This document shows positions 16,675 through 25,242 of a stretch of 53,490 bases of DNA, one piece after another. The translations under genes were made by a program, and so were the position numbers. Below the pieces are notes generated by a model. It saw nothing but the letters and a program-made list of their open reading frames with translations, made no database searches and had not been told where the DNA came from. Position 1 is the first letter of the stretch. Each line of letters opens with the position of its first letter. Source of the stretch: Candidatus Zixiibacteriota bacterium (GTDB lineage: Bacteria > Zixibacteria > MSB-5A5 > WJJR01 > JAJRUJ01); NCBI GenBank assembly GCA_020051695.1, contig JAGVQM010000026.1:170329-223818 (forward strand), written 5' to 3'.

Positions 16675-18174
16675 ATGAAAAATTCATATTCGCCGTCACT
16701 GAAGGCGGCATGGCGTTTGGCGCTTATTGCGCTGGCGGCGGTTTCGGTACCGGTATTTATCGGGGGATGTACAACCTCATCCCGAGACACGGTTCCAATC
16801 ACCAGTACCTCGGCACGGGCGGTCGAATATTTCACGATCGCGCGCGACCTGGCCGAGAAACTGCGTGACCTTGAAGCACGGCATTATTACCGGGAAGCGG
16901 TTGCGCTGGATGAAACATTTGCTCTGGCATACCTGTACATGGCCGACACCGAGCCGTTGGAGCAGGACCGGTTGCACCATATCGATATGGCCGTATCGTT
17001 GATCGGCAATGTCACCGAAGGCGAGAAATTGCTCATCCTGGCCGGTATGGGCAGACATACCGGCTCTCATCAGAAGCTGGGCAATTACCTGCATCAACTT
17101 GTGACATTGTATCCGCAGGATGCCCGCGTCCATAACGACTTGGGGAATTATCACTTCCATGACAGGGAATTCGGCGAAGCGGTTGCCGAATATATCAAGG
17201 CCGCCAAACTAGATTTGCAATTTGCGCCGACGTACAACGGACTGGGTTATGCGTACAGTTACCTCGGAGAAATCGAAGACGCCGAAAAGGCCTTCTTGAA
17301 ATATATCGCGCTGATCCCCAATGACCCGAATCCCTACGACTCATATGCGGAGTTGATGCTGCGTACCGGCCGTTTCGCTGAGTCTCTAGAATACTATCAG
17401 AAAGCACTGAAAAAAAACCCCTATTTTTTTAATGCCTACGAGAGCATGGCTTCGGCCTACAATTATCTGGGGCAACATGGCGAGGCGCGGACGCAACTGG
17501 CCACGATGTTGGAGCGGGCGCGGGATTTTGACCAGTATCAACGGGCCTATTATGCCCTGGCGGTCTCGTTTGCCGATGAGGGTCTGGTCGATTCCACCCT
17601 GGCGATGCTGCGGACATCACAGCAGTTGGCCGGAGAGGCGCGCGATATCATGAGTATGGCCGAGGCCGCCGTGGCGCTCGGCGACGCATATCGTGAGTAC
17701 GGGCAATACGATCAGGCCCTGGCAGAATATGCCTCGGCGACGCGTTTTGTTGAGCATTCGACTTTGGATGAATCGCTCAAGGAAATGGCGCGACATTCAT
17801 ATCTCTACAATGCCGCCAAAGTCGAAACCCAGCGCGGCAACCTCGCGACGGCCCGGACATACGCCGCCGAATTCCAGACTCATGTGAGTGATGAAGGTGC
17901 ACCCCTGCAGCTCAAGCAGGTCCATGAACTTGCCGGGCTGATTGCCCTGGCCGAATATGATTACCCAGCCGCGATCGACCACCTGCAGCAGGCCGATCCC
18001 CGGGACCCGTGTATCCTGCGCCATATCGCCTCCGCCTACCGGAAACTGAACAACCCCGAAATGGCTGCGGTCCTGGATGACCGTTTCGCAAAATTCTATG
18101 CCGATAATAATCTGAGTTATTCTCTCGTCCGCGGCCGAGAAACAACAGGATTCGCTGCACACACAGCCGATTAA
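16675..18174 (+). CDS. TPR-repeat lipoprotein
   Basis: A 499-residue lipoprotein with lipobox FIGGC (Cys32) after a hydrophobic signal. At least six tetratricopeptide-like repeats follow, for example PTYNGLGYAYSYLGEIEDAEKAF, NPYDSYAELMLRTGRFAESLEYY and FFNAYESMASAYNYLGQHGEA, each shortened here to its recognisable core. TPR arrays mediate protein-protein contacts, so it is likely an envelope scaffold or assembly factor; the partner is unknown. The ATG at 16675 starts a signal peptide cleanly, while the longer frame from 16597 adds 26 residues with no purpose. No operon partner is obvious. Confidence 0.85.
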   Translation: MKNSYSPSLKAAWRLALIALAAVSVPVFIGGCTTSSRDTVPITSTSARAVEYFTIARDLAEKLRDLEARHYYREAVALDETFALAYLYMADTEPLEQDRLHHIDMAVSLIGNVTEGEKLLILAGMGRHTGSHQKLGNYLHQLVTLYPQDARVHNDLGNYHFHDREFGEAVAEYIKAAKLDLQFAPTYNGLGYAYSYLGEIEDAEKAFLKYIALIPNDPNPYDSYAELMLRTGRFAESLEYYQKALKKNPYFFNAYESMASAYNYLGQHGEARTQLATMLERARDFDQYQRAYYALAVSFADEGLVDSTLAMLRTSQQLAGEARDIMSMAEAAVALGDAYREYGQYDQALAEYASATRFVEHSTLDESLKEMARHSYLYNAAKVETQRGNLATARTYAAEFQTHVSDEGAPLQLKQVHELAGLIALAEYDYPAAIDHLQQADPRDPCILRHIASAYRKLNNPEMAAVLDDRFAKFYADNNLSYSLVRGRETTGFAAHTAD

Positions 18175-18682
18175 ACAACCGCCGAAACCGGCGAACATCC
18201 CCCCCGCACCTCCCCAAATGGCAGACTGTTGGCAAGCAGGGTTTCGGCGCACCGCCAGAGACTCTATTATTAATTGTCTGCTGGAAAGGAAAGCTTAAGA
18301 CGCGACCTTAACCTATTGGTTATGAAGAAATTACACATTTTTCCTGATTGCCGTTCTTTATTCCCCAGATACTGCGCCAAAATTCCGCCCAAAATGCTCT
18401 CCTGCACCAATGCCAACAAGGGATGTATTCTATGAAGTTATCCGCCACGGCGCAAATAATCAAAAACGAAATCGTGGTAAATTCGTCTGGAATAAAAAGG
18501 GAAAGGGTCATGGACCGGAGAGTGCAAAAATTTTCATAACACCGGAATTTGCGCAACTCATTGATAAACAAGACATAAGATGGTTTGATTTAAAGCAACC
18601 CGTTGAAAACCGGAGGTTTTCGGCAAAAAAAAGTTGGAACACGCCGTAATAGTTGGGGTAATAAACTGCTGGGGAGGCAGAT
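18175..18682. other. AT-richer gene-poor region with one doubtful small frame
   Basis: About 508 bases with lower GC than neighbours. One plus-strand frame at 18410-18649 could encode 79 residues starting MPTRDVFYEVIRHG and containing IFITPEFAQLIDKQDIRWFDL, which reads like protein, but it has no ribosome site and I do not recognise it. No RNA gene or terminator was seen. It may be a decayed gene. Confidence 0.4.
18410..18649 (+). CDS. Doubtful small protein
   Basis: A 79-residue frame beginning with an ATG at 18410 and ending at TAA 18647-18649. The C-terminal half has an amphipathic pattern (ITPEFAQLID, IRWFDLKQPV) and the sequence is basic. There is no Shine-Dalgarno sequence and no recognised family. 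It could be a remnant of a transferred gene or chance. Listed only so the region is not taken as empty. Confidence 0.2.
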   Translation: MPTRDVFYEVIRHGANNQKRNRGKFVWNKKGKGHGPESAKIFITPEFAQLIDKQDIRWFDLKQPVENRRFSAKKSWNTP

Positions 18683-18985
18683 GTGGAGAAGGAACTCATT
18701 ATCAATAAACTTCGCGAGTGCTACGATCCTGAAATCCCTCACGTCAGCATCGTTGACCTCGGCTTGATTTATGATGTCCGGATCACGGGCCGGAAAGTCG
18801 AGATCGACATGACCCTCACAGCCCCGGGATGCCCCATGTCGCAGCCGATGGCACTGGACGCCAAGGCCAAAATCGAAGAATTGGATGACGTTGATGAGGC
18901 GGTGGTGAATATTGTCTGGGAACCACAATGGTCGCCGAACCGCATTACTGAAAACGGAAAAAAAACGCTGGGGTGGACGTCGTGA
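18683..18985 (+). CDS. SufT / MIP18 family iron-sulfur assembly protein
   Basis: A 100-residue DUF59 protein. It reads INKLRECYDPEIPHVSIVDLGLIYDV, then MTLTAPGCPMSQPMA with the conserved Cys, and VVNIVWEPQWSPNRIT, all typical of the MIP18/SufT/PaaD family (usual forms DPEi..NivdLGLvy, T.p.Cp). SufT helps mature iron-sulfur proteins; PaaD belongs to a different operon, and no suf or paa genes are nearby, so the exact role is open. The start is GTG at 18683 with GGGGAGG five bases upstream. An ATG two bases before is out of frame. Confidence 0.9.
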   Translation: MEKELIINKLRECYDPEIPHVSIVDLGLIYDVRITGRKVEIDMTLTAPGCPMSQPMALDAKAKIEELDDVDEAVVNIVWEPQWSPNRITENGKKTLGWTS

Positions 18986-19054
18986 AAACACATCCGCTGT
19001 ACGGCAAAGGACTGCCGGAACCAGTATACACAGGAGGTGCGTATCGAGGGGTTG

Positions 19055-19074
19055 CGTTAGCTTTAACGTTTTTT
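19055..19074 (+). terminator. Weak intrinsic terminator candidate
   Basis: CGTTA and TAACG form a five-bp stem (19055-19068) followed by six T residues. It sits 70 bases after the SufT-like gene. The stem is short, so efficiency is doubtful. Confidence 0.3.
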
Positions 19075-19076
19075 AT

Positions 19077-19092
19077 GTTGACAAAAGTCAAC
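19077..19092. repeat. Palindrome GTTGAC-AAAA-GTCAAC upstream of the sorting-domain protein
   Basis: A perfect 6-bp inverted repeat with a four-base spacer, 158 bases before the start at 19250. The left arm contains TTGACA, a consensus -35 hexamer, but no good -10 follows at 16-18 bases. It could be an operator. A related TTGAC...GTCAA repeat lies at 20176-20195. Confidence 0.4.
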
Positions 19093-19249
19093 AAGTATGC
19101 TTCCTTAAGTGGGAACAGGTATGTGACTTATGGAAGCCTGCTTTTCACCCGCCCGCCGGTACCCCGCCGCAACGGAAACCCGGGGGCGCGAAAAGCACAG
19201 GAACCCGGAAAATGGTTTTAAAACCTAATTTACCAACGGGGGTGGATGG

Positions 19250-20074
19250 ATGATGCGTTGGGGAAAATGCTTCACACTGGCTCTGGTTCTGGTCCTGGCG
19301 ATCGGAATCCAGGCGAACGCCAAGGATGCGATCACGTTCGGTGAAATCTCGACCGCGAAGATCAGTCCGAACACAACGACGATTGATGTGCCGCTGTTTG
19401 TCAGCAACAGCGACAATCTGGCAGCGATTGACGTCCCGCTGAAGTGGAACGGGGACGGAGTCAATCTGGTTAACGTGGATATGGAAAACGGGCGTGCCCA
19501 TTATTTTGACGTGAAAATCGCCAACATCGACAACGACAACAAGACGGTGGCCATCGGGCTGTTGTATATGGCTTACAATGGCGATCAGGTGGAACTCAGC
19601 GCCGGTGACGGCCGTCTGGCGACGTTGACATTTGAGGTCACCGACCCGACCCTGGAAGAATTCACGATTGAGGCCACGACGTTCCAGAATCCCGGCCGCG
19701 AACTGGGGTTCATCTACTGCGATGAAACCAACGGCAATTTGAACATCTATCAACTGACACCGGAATTCGCGCCGATCACCGTGCCGGTTGCCGCCCGCAC
19801 GCCGGTCATCCCGGAAGTGTGGTCACTCAGCCAGAACTACCCGAACCCTTTTAACGCTTCGACGCTGATTTCGTTCGGGTTGCCGGTTGATGCACAAGTC
19901 CGGCTGGAGGTGTACAACATTCTCGGCCAACGAGTTACTACCCTGCGGGATGAGTTTATGCCTGCTGGGACCCACTCGGTGACGTGGAATGCCGATGTCG
20001 CCTCGGGCGTGTATTTCTATCGCCTGCAGACAGATGAATTCACCGAAACCCGCAAGATGACGCTGATGAAGTAA
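19250..20074 (+). CDS. Secreted cohesin-like protein with C-terminal sorting domain
   Basis: A 274-residue exported protein. Signal peptide 1-24 ends AIGIQANA. Residues about 28-165 form a beta-rich domain with the rhythm of cohesin-like folds: TTIDVPLFVSNSDNLAAIDVPLKWNGDGV, VAIGLLYMA and GRLATLTFEVTD, each given only as its core. Residues about 190-274 form a sorting domain: LSQNYPNPFNASTLISFGLP, VRLEVYNILGQRV, GVYFYRLQ and RKMTLMK. This domain type routes cargo through the type IX system in FCB bacteria. The cohesin resemblance is an inference from pattern and needs a profile search. A strong terminator follows. Confidence 0.8.
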   Translation: MMRWGKCFTLALVLVLAIGIQANAKDAITFGEISTAKISPNTTTIDVPLFVSNSDNLAAIDVPLKWNGDGVNLVNVDMENGRAHYFDVKIANIDNDNKTVAIGLLYMAYNGDQVELSAGDGRLATLTFEVTDPTLEEFTIEATTFQNPGRELGFIYCDETNGNLNIYQLTPEFAPITVPVAARTPVIPEVWSLSQNYPNPFNASTLISFGLPVDAQVRLEVYNILGQRVTTLRDEFMPAGTHSVTWNADVASGVYFYRLQTDEFTETRKMTLMK

Positions 20075-20097
20075 GCGGCAGTGCAAGCTGTGAATCG

Positions 20098-20133
20098 AAA
20101 CGCCCCGGTTTCTCACACCGGGGCGTTTTTTTT
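20098..20133 (+). terminator. Strong intrinsic terminator
   Basis: ACGCCCCGGT pairs with ACCGGGGCGT around a seven-base loop and is followed by eight T residues. It lies 24 bases after the stop of the sorting-domain protein gene. One of the best terminators in the window. Confidence 0.92.
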
Positions 20134-20175
20134 GGGGTTGCGTGCCGGATTATTCGATTGCCCGGCCGTTGCGAA

Positions 20176-20195
20176 TTGACTATCTTTATAGTCAA
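20176..20195. repeat. Palindrome TTGACTAT-CTTT-ATAGTCAA
   Basis: A perfect 8-bp inverted repeat with a four-base loop, 131 bases before the start at 20327. It contains TTGACT, a -35-like hexamer, but no fitting -10. The outer TTGAC and GTCAA match those of the repeat at 19077-19092, so both could bind the same regulator. Confidence 0.4.
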
Positions 20196-20326
20196 GATCG
20201 TAGAAGTACTGCATTTCGGCCCCAAATGCCTTGGGCAGGGGTGTTTTCTCGCCGGGGGGCAAAGTGGGTTCAAACCGAATGATGCAGCAGTATTCCAAAT
20301 CACTTATCACTCCGGGGAGGTGCGCC

Positions 20327-22243
20327 ATGTCTTTGCGTCATGTGTTCTGTTTGTTCCTGGCAGCCGTTATGCCGGTCATGGGTTTGACTGCATCGGCGGA
20401 AGTTCCGGATTCTATTAATTACCAGGGCATCCTGCTGGATTCCGGAGGCGAGCCGGTGACCACGCCGACGACAGCCACTTTCACGATCTATGACGCCGCA
20501 TCGGACGGGGCGGTTTTATGGGATGAAACCAAATCACTCACCCCCGATGATCAGGGCCGTTTTCAAACCTATCTGGGTTCGCTGGACCCGTTGAACGAGG
20601 CGGTTTTTTCAGTTCCCCACACCTTTCTGGAAGTGACCGTTTCGGGCGATACACCAATGTCGCGGGTACCCTTTGTTACCGTGGCCTACGCGTACCGGGC
20701 GGCGGTCGTTGACGGTGGGTCGTCCCACTGGCAAGACGTTGATTCGATTCTGTACACCAATGAGTTTTGGGGTATTGCGCGGGGCGGGGCGGACAATGCG
20801 CTATATGGCGACCAGCACCACACGATGATCAACCTCGGGATTGCCTGCACGACCGGGACAGACGGACAGAATTTCACCAACGCCACGATCAGCGGCGGGT
20901 ATGGCAATAAGGCAAGCAATTTCGCCTCGACGGTGAGCGGTGGCGATTACAACACCGCCGGCAACAATTGGGCGACGGTTGGCGGCGGGACACACAATAA
21001 AAGCAGGGCCGAATATGCCACAGTCAGCGGCGGCGTGCATAACCTGGCGAGCGGATATGTCTCGACTGTTGGCGGGGGAACCAATGATACGGCCAGCGGC
21101 GATTACAGTGTGGTGGCTGGCGGAAAACAAAACGTGGCCGGTGGCCAGGATGCGGCGGTAGGTGGCGGAAACCACAATATTGCTTCCGGCCCGCAAAGTG
21201 CTGTCGCGGGCGGCAAAGAGAACACGGCCAGCGGCAGTCAATCGACCATCGGCGGCGGGATTGCCAATACCGCCGACAATTATTACGCCACCGTCGCAGG
21301 TGGGTGGAGTAATACAGCCCAGGGCAATGGCTCCACGATAGGCGGCGGCATTGCCAATACTGCTGACGGTTATTATGCCACCGCCGCCGGTGGGTGGAGC
21401 AATACGGTTCAAGGCAATGGTTCCACAATAGGAGGCGGCACGAAAAATTCGACGAGTTACACCGCCACGACTATTGGCGGCGGGTCGGACAATGCATGTG
21501 GGGGTTCCCATAGCACCATCTGCGGCGGATTGGGAAATTACACTCAGGGAGTACTTTCCACCATTGCGGGTGGTGATTCAAACCTCGTGGGAATTTACTC
21601 CCGCTCCACGATCGGGGGGGGACACCGCAACCATGCCGGCGGTTACTGCACGACTATCCCCGGTGGATATGGTGATACGACGACGGCAGATTTCAGCCTC
21701 GCCGCGGGGTATCGTGCGCGGATCAGCACACCGCATCACGGAACATTCTTATTTGCCGACTCGAGCGACTTTTCTTTTGCCTCGACTACGGCCAACGAAT
21801 TTGCCGCGCGTTGCACCGGCGGGGCACGGTTTGTGACGGGTATTGACGGTTCGGGGAATCCGACTGCCGGGGTACAAATGGCCGCGGGCGGCGGATCATG
21901 GTCGTCGATCAGCGATCGTAATTTGAAAGAGAACTTCTCCCCTGTTGATGCCGAGGAAGTGCTCGAAAAAGTCGCGGCGTTACCCGTGAGCACCTGGAAT
22001 TATAAGGCACAGGATGAAGCGATCCGGCATATCGGCCCCATGGCGCAGGACCTATATGCGTCCTTTGGTGTCGGCGAGGATGAAAAACGAATTGCGACCG
22101 TCGACGCCGATGGCATCGCGCTGGCCGCAATCCAGGGATTATACCAGCGACATTTGGAACAACGACAGGAGAACGCCGATTTGAAAAAGCGTATCGCTGA
22201 ACTGGAAACTCTGGTGCAAAGATTGATCAAGAGCAATCAATAA
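20327..22243 (+). CDS. Surface beta-roll protein with S74 intramolecular chaperone domain
   Basis: A 638-residue exported protein. Signal peptide 1-22 (ends LTASA). A beta domain of about 100 residues begins INYQGILLDSGGEP. Residues about 186-455 hold some 17 repeats of 15-16 residues, with the core S-T-I-G-G-G-x-x-N-x-A, like the YadA head beta-roll. The C-terminal S74 domain starts at SDRNLKENFSPVD (Ser529-Asp530). In this family the protein cuts itself just before the Ser once the trimer has folded, releasing the chaperone. GPMAQDLYASFGVGEDE and a final coiled coil complete the domain. GGGGAGG precedes the ATG at 20327. Such chaperones were first described in phage tailspikes. Confidence 0.88.
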   Translation: MSLRHVFCLFLAAVMPVMGLTASAEVPDSINYQGILLDSGGEPVTTPTTATFTIYDAASDGAVLWDETKSLTPDDQGRFQTYLGSLDPLNEAVFSVPHTFLEVTVSGDTPMSRVPFVTVAYAYRAAVVDGGSSHWQDVDSILYTNEFWGIARGGADNALYGDQHHTMINLGIACTTGTDGQNFTNATISGGYGNKASNFASTVSGGDYNTAGNNWATVGGGTHNKSRAEYATVSGGVHNLASGYVSTVGGGTNDTASGDYSVVAGGKQNVAGGQDAAVGGGNHNIASGPQSAVAGGKENTASGSQSTIGGGIANTADNYYATVAGGWSNTAQGNGSTIGGGIANTADGYYATAAGGWSNTVQGNGSTIGGGTKNSTSYTATTIGGGSDNACGGSHSTICGGLGNYTQGVLSTIAGGDSNLVGIYSRSTIGGGHRNHAGGYCTTIPGGYGDTTTADFSLAAGYRARISTPHHGTFLFADSSDFSFASTTANEFAARCTGGARFVTGIDGSGNPTAGVQMAAGGGSWSSISDRNLKENFSPVDAEEVLEKVAALPVSTWNYKAQDEAIRHIGPMAQDLYASFGVGEDEKRIATVDADGIALAAIQGLYQRHLEQRQENADLKKRIAELETLVQRLIKSNQ

Positions 22244-22265
22244 AATCAAGCGCTGGAAAACAAAC

Positions 22266-22327
22266 GGGCCGGGAAACATTGCATATCCCGGCCCATTCTT
22301 TTCCCGGCCGTCAGGAAAGATTCCTGA
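22266..22327. terminator. Bidirectional terminator between convergent genes
   Basis: GGGCCGGGA (22266-22274) and TCCCGGCCC (22286-22294) form a 9-bp stem followed by TTCTTTT on the plus strand and by a GTTTGTTTT run on the minus strand. A second palindrome TCAGGAA-AGA-TTCCTGA lies at 22311-22327. Together they can end transcription from both sides. Confidence 0.8.
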
Positions 22328-22358
22328 CGGCACGGCGACCGACTTCAAATGTACCGCA

Positions 22359-23585
22359 TCACGCATACATCAATTTCAAATCCTCGATTTTTGCCCGGAC
22401 GTTGACGCGATTGGCGCAGTTGACCACGCACGAAGAACATGAGCTGCAGTTTTTCAAGCCCTTCCCCTGCGGGATGCCGTCCAGCGTAGTTCGCGCCAGA
22501 TAAAAATCGCTGTACTGCGCGGCATACATGTGCGTGCGCATCAAAGTCGGCACGTCCGTATTATGCGGGCAGGAAGCCAGGCACTGCCTGCACTGGCGGC
22601 AAAAGTTCAATCCGAGTTTGAGGTTATTGTCGGCAAGGAACTTCTGCTCCTCGGCGGTCAAAGTCAAATCAGCGGCGACCGGAAAGTCCTCGTGCAAATG
22701 CTCCAGACTGGTGAAGCCGGGAATTGATGTCGTGAAATGCTTGTTGCTCATCGCCCATTTCAATGAGGCGGTATTGATTACCGAACTGCTGTATTGTCCC
22801 AGCGCGGCGCGGTTGGGCAACTGCGCCCCCCCGGCCTGGGTCTTCATGGCAATCAAACCAATGCCTTTGGCGGCGGCGTTTTTGACCGCCTCGGCCAGCG
22901 CGTTATCATCGGCCATCGACACATTCCAGGAGGTCAGCACAACATCATAAAAACCGTCGCGGGCGGCTTCATTGATCACCTCGGTCATCCCAGCATGTGT
23001 CGTGACACCTGCCGCGCGCACCTTGCCGTCTTTTTTCAACTGCGTGAAGGCCTCTTTGGCGGCGTCATCCTGAAGGTCGGCGGCCGACGAGGTGCTGTGG
23101 ATATAGACAATATCAATATAAGCGGTCTTCAACCGCCGGAGACTGCCCTCGGTCAGTTTGATGAACTTGTCCCGGGCCTGCTGCGCGGTCAGCCCCGCCC
23201 GTTGCCCCGGCGTCCACTCCTTGGTACCGATGTTGACCTTGTCCCGGACGTTCAGACGGCTGAACACCTGCCCGACCAACTGCTCATTGCGGCCGAACTG
23301 GTAATTGGCGGCCGTGTCGTAATGCCGCACGCCGGCCTCATAAGCCGCGGCGATCACCGACGGGTCATTGCATGCGCCCACGCCCATGCTGACGATCGGC
23401 AGTTCCATACCGGTACGGCCCAGGGTACGGGTGATGAGTTTTTTTCCGGGGGCGGCAGTTTCTTTTTTGCCCTCCTGCGCCAGCGCAATGCGCGGTGCGG
23501 CCCCGGCCAGCCCCACAGCCGCCAACCCGCTCAGCGACGCAGACAAAAACCCCCGCCGTGAAAATTGCATATGGTGCTTTCCCAT
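22359..23585 (-). CDS. Exported aldo/keto reductase with two 4Fe-4S clusters
   Basis: A 408-residue protein. The N-terminus holds a twin-arginine signal (FSRRGFLSASLSG). The central aldo/keto reductase barrel shows the catalytic tetrad: Asp and Tyr in HYDTAANY, Lys in IGTKEW and His in VYIHST. The C-terminal 80 residues carry two cysteine sets, CRQCRQCLASCP and CSSCSSCVVNC, fit for two iron-sulfur clusters. Export in folded form by Tat fits a cofactor-bearing enzyme. Substrate unknown. GGAGG five bases before the ATG at 23585 sets the start. It is the last gene of the exported-protein run. Confidence 0.88.
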   Translation of the reverse strand: MGKHHMQFSRRGFLSASLSGLAAVGLAGAAPRIALAQEGKKETAAPGKKLITRTLGRTGMELPIVSMGVGACNDPSVIAAAYEAGVRHYDTAANYQFGRNEQLVGQVFSRLNVRDKVNIGTKEWTPGQRAGLTAQQARDKFIKLTEGSLRRLKTAYIDIVYIHSTSSAADLQDDAAKEAFTQLKKDGKVRAAGVTTHAGMTEVINEAARDGFYDVVLTSWNVSMADDNALAEAVKNAAAKGIGLIAMKTQAGGAQLPNRAALGQYSSSVINTASLKWAMSNKHFTTSIPGFTSLEHLHEDFPVAADLTLTAEEQKFLADNNLKLGLNFCRQCRQCLASCPHNTDVPTLMRTHMYAAQYSDFYLARTTLDGIPQGKGLKNCSSCSSCVVNCANRVNVRAKIEDLKLMYA

Positions 23586-23631
23586 TCCGTCCTCCATATT
23601 CGCACAGATGCTCGTCATCCCCGATCATCAG

Positions 23632-25209
23632 TTATTGTCCCAGACGTTGAATGCCCTGCTCGGCGTTATTGCGCAGCGTCGTTTTCAAGTCTTCGCCGAT
23701 GTTGGTATCGCCGGGCAGGACTTCCAGCACCCGGCGGTAACATTCCAGCGCATGTTGGTTGTCGCCCTGCCCGAGATAACCATCGGCCAGACTATCCCAG
23801 ACATTTGCCGAACGAGGATAACACTCGGCATTCAGCTTGAACAACGCCACCGCATCGTCCGCGCTTCCCCGCTGTAAAAACCTGTAGCCCAGCACGTTCA
23901 TCGCCGCCTCGGGAAATAATATCAGGTCCGGGTCCTGCTTACGGAATTTTTCATATAGCTCGATTGCGACACCGACCTGGTTATTGGAGATAATGTCCAC
24001 GAACTGCTGCTGGGTCGGCGGCACATCCTGCCCGGGCAGGAATTGGTGCGCGAGGAACTCGGGACCGCCCAGGTCGGCGGGGGGGCTGTTCAGGAAGGCC
24101 TGCGCCTGTTGGTCACCTTTTAATTCGGCGTCAAAAAAGGCCCGGACCATGCGGCAGATCGCCCGATACGCGCGGACTTGCACCTCAGTCGGCGTAACCG
24201 AGGAATCGGACGGCGAAAGGATTTCGTAATTGGAAAAATCCTGCGGCTGCACCCCTTTGATTTCGGTCGAATAGCGAGGTGTATATTTCAACGAAGTGAA
24301 TAAACTCAGATCGGTCGCGCCTTCCACGGGGCAATACAGATGCAGCAGCGGGACCAAAGCGCCGGCGCTGTCGTAATATGGGTTATGCCGGACCTGCTCG
24401 AGCTGCGCGTGGTCGGCAAACGTGCCGACCAGCGCGGCCACCGCCTCGACGTCCGAATTGCGCATCTGCAGCAATAGGGCAGTCGTTCCGCCCGAGCCGG
24501 TACCCAGGACACCCAGTTTGTCGTGATCGATTAAAGTGTCTCCACGCAACTCCGACAAAATGAATTCCTTGTCGCGGACCATTGATTCGAGGTCACTGGC
24601 GCTGCCGGTGGTCGCCAGCGAATGCGTGCTTAACGGGTGGGTGGTCGCCACGACATACCCGCAGCCAGCCAGGTATTCGCACAGGATAATATTTTCCGTG
24701 ATCCCGGTTTGCCAGTGTGGGTGATAGATGATCAGGGGGAACGGCCCGGACGCCGGTGGCGCGTTGCGTACCGCCTGCAACGGCACACTCATCAATTCCA
24801 GCACCCGTCCGCCGTCATTATTGAACAGCCGGAGCAACAGGCCGTTTTCGCGATTTTGGATGTTGGAAAGAAAATCGATAAACCTCTCGTCCTCCGGATA
24901 GGGAAACGCGTACTCGCTGTAAGTCATCGTGTACTGGTCCGCAGCGGGTTGGGCGGGATACCAGACACAAATCTGCATCGGCCGCGCGCGTTCGCCGGGC
25001 AGCAATTCGCCGAAATAATTCTTCTTAGGCCGGAAGGCCCGCGAGTAATCATAACTCTCCTGTGTCCGGAAGCCGACGCCGTACGGTCCCGGCGCCAGGC
25101 CCGCCAACGGTTGCTGCGACCGGGCGGCATCGGCGGCGACGATCAGCACGACGGCAGCAACAACCGCAATCCGTAAATGTCGGCAACATTTCGTCAACGA
25201 TGTGGTCAT
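23632..25209 (-). CDS. Exported alpha/beta hydrolase with C-terminal TPR
   Basis: A 525-residue protein. Signal peptide 1-31 (ends ADAARSQ). The hydrolase domain (about 45-400) resembles secreted dienelactone or PAF-acetylhydrolase-like enzymes: PYGVGFRTQ, FPLIIYHPHWQ and a nucleophile elbow LGVLGTGSGGTTAL, where Thr replaces the first Gly of GxSxG. A TPR region follows at about 430-520 (LYEKF..., ANVWDSLADGYLGQGDNQHALECYRR core). Activity is likely but the substrate cannot be told. GGGAGGGGG precedes the ATG. A 10-bp inverted repeat (25243-25275) lies in its upstream region. Confidence 0.8.
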   Translation of the reverse strand: MTTSLTKCCRHLRIAVVAAVVLIVAADAARSQQPLAGLAPGPYGVGFRTQESYDYSRAFRPKKNYFGELLPGERARPMQICVWYPAQPAADQYTMTYSEYAFPYPEDERFIDFLSNIQNRENGLLLRLFNNDGGRVLELMSVPLQAVRNAPPASGPFPLIIYHPHWQTGITENIILCEYLAGCGYVVATTHPLSTHSLATTGSASDLESMVRDKEFILSELRGDTLIDHDKLGVLGTGSGGTTALLLQMRNSDVEAVAALVGTFADHAQLEQVRHNPYYDSAGALVPLLHLYCPVEGATDLSLFTSLKYTPRYSTEIKGVQPQDFSNYEILSPSDSSVTPTEVQVRAYRAICRMVRAFFDAELKGDQQAQAFLNSPPADLGGPEFLAHQFLPGQDVPPTQQQFVDIISNNQVGVAIELYEKFRKQDPDLILFPEAAMNVLGYRFLQRGSADDAVALFKLNAECYPRSANVWDSLADGYLGQGDNQHALECYRRVLEVLPGDTNIGEDLKTTLRNNAEQGIQRLGQ

Positions 25210-25242
25210 CTTCCCCCTCCCACTTATATTTAATCTACTACC

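Noticed and set aside
18973-19221. Plus-strand frame of 82 residues overlapping the SufT-like gene end
   Set aside because: No ribosome site, no family features, and it spans the weak terminator and palindrome at 19055-19092.
20880-21700. Periodic DNA repeats resembling a repeat array
   Set aside because: The periodicity of about 45-48 bases follows the codons of the beta-roll protein and the units are diverged. It is a protein repeat, not a CRISPR or satellite array.
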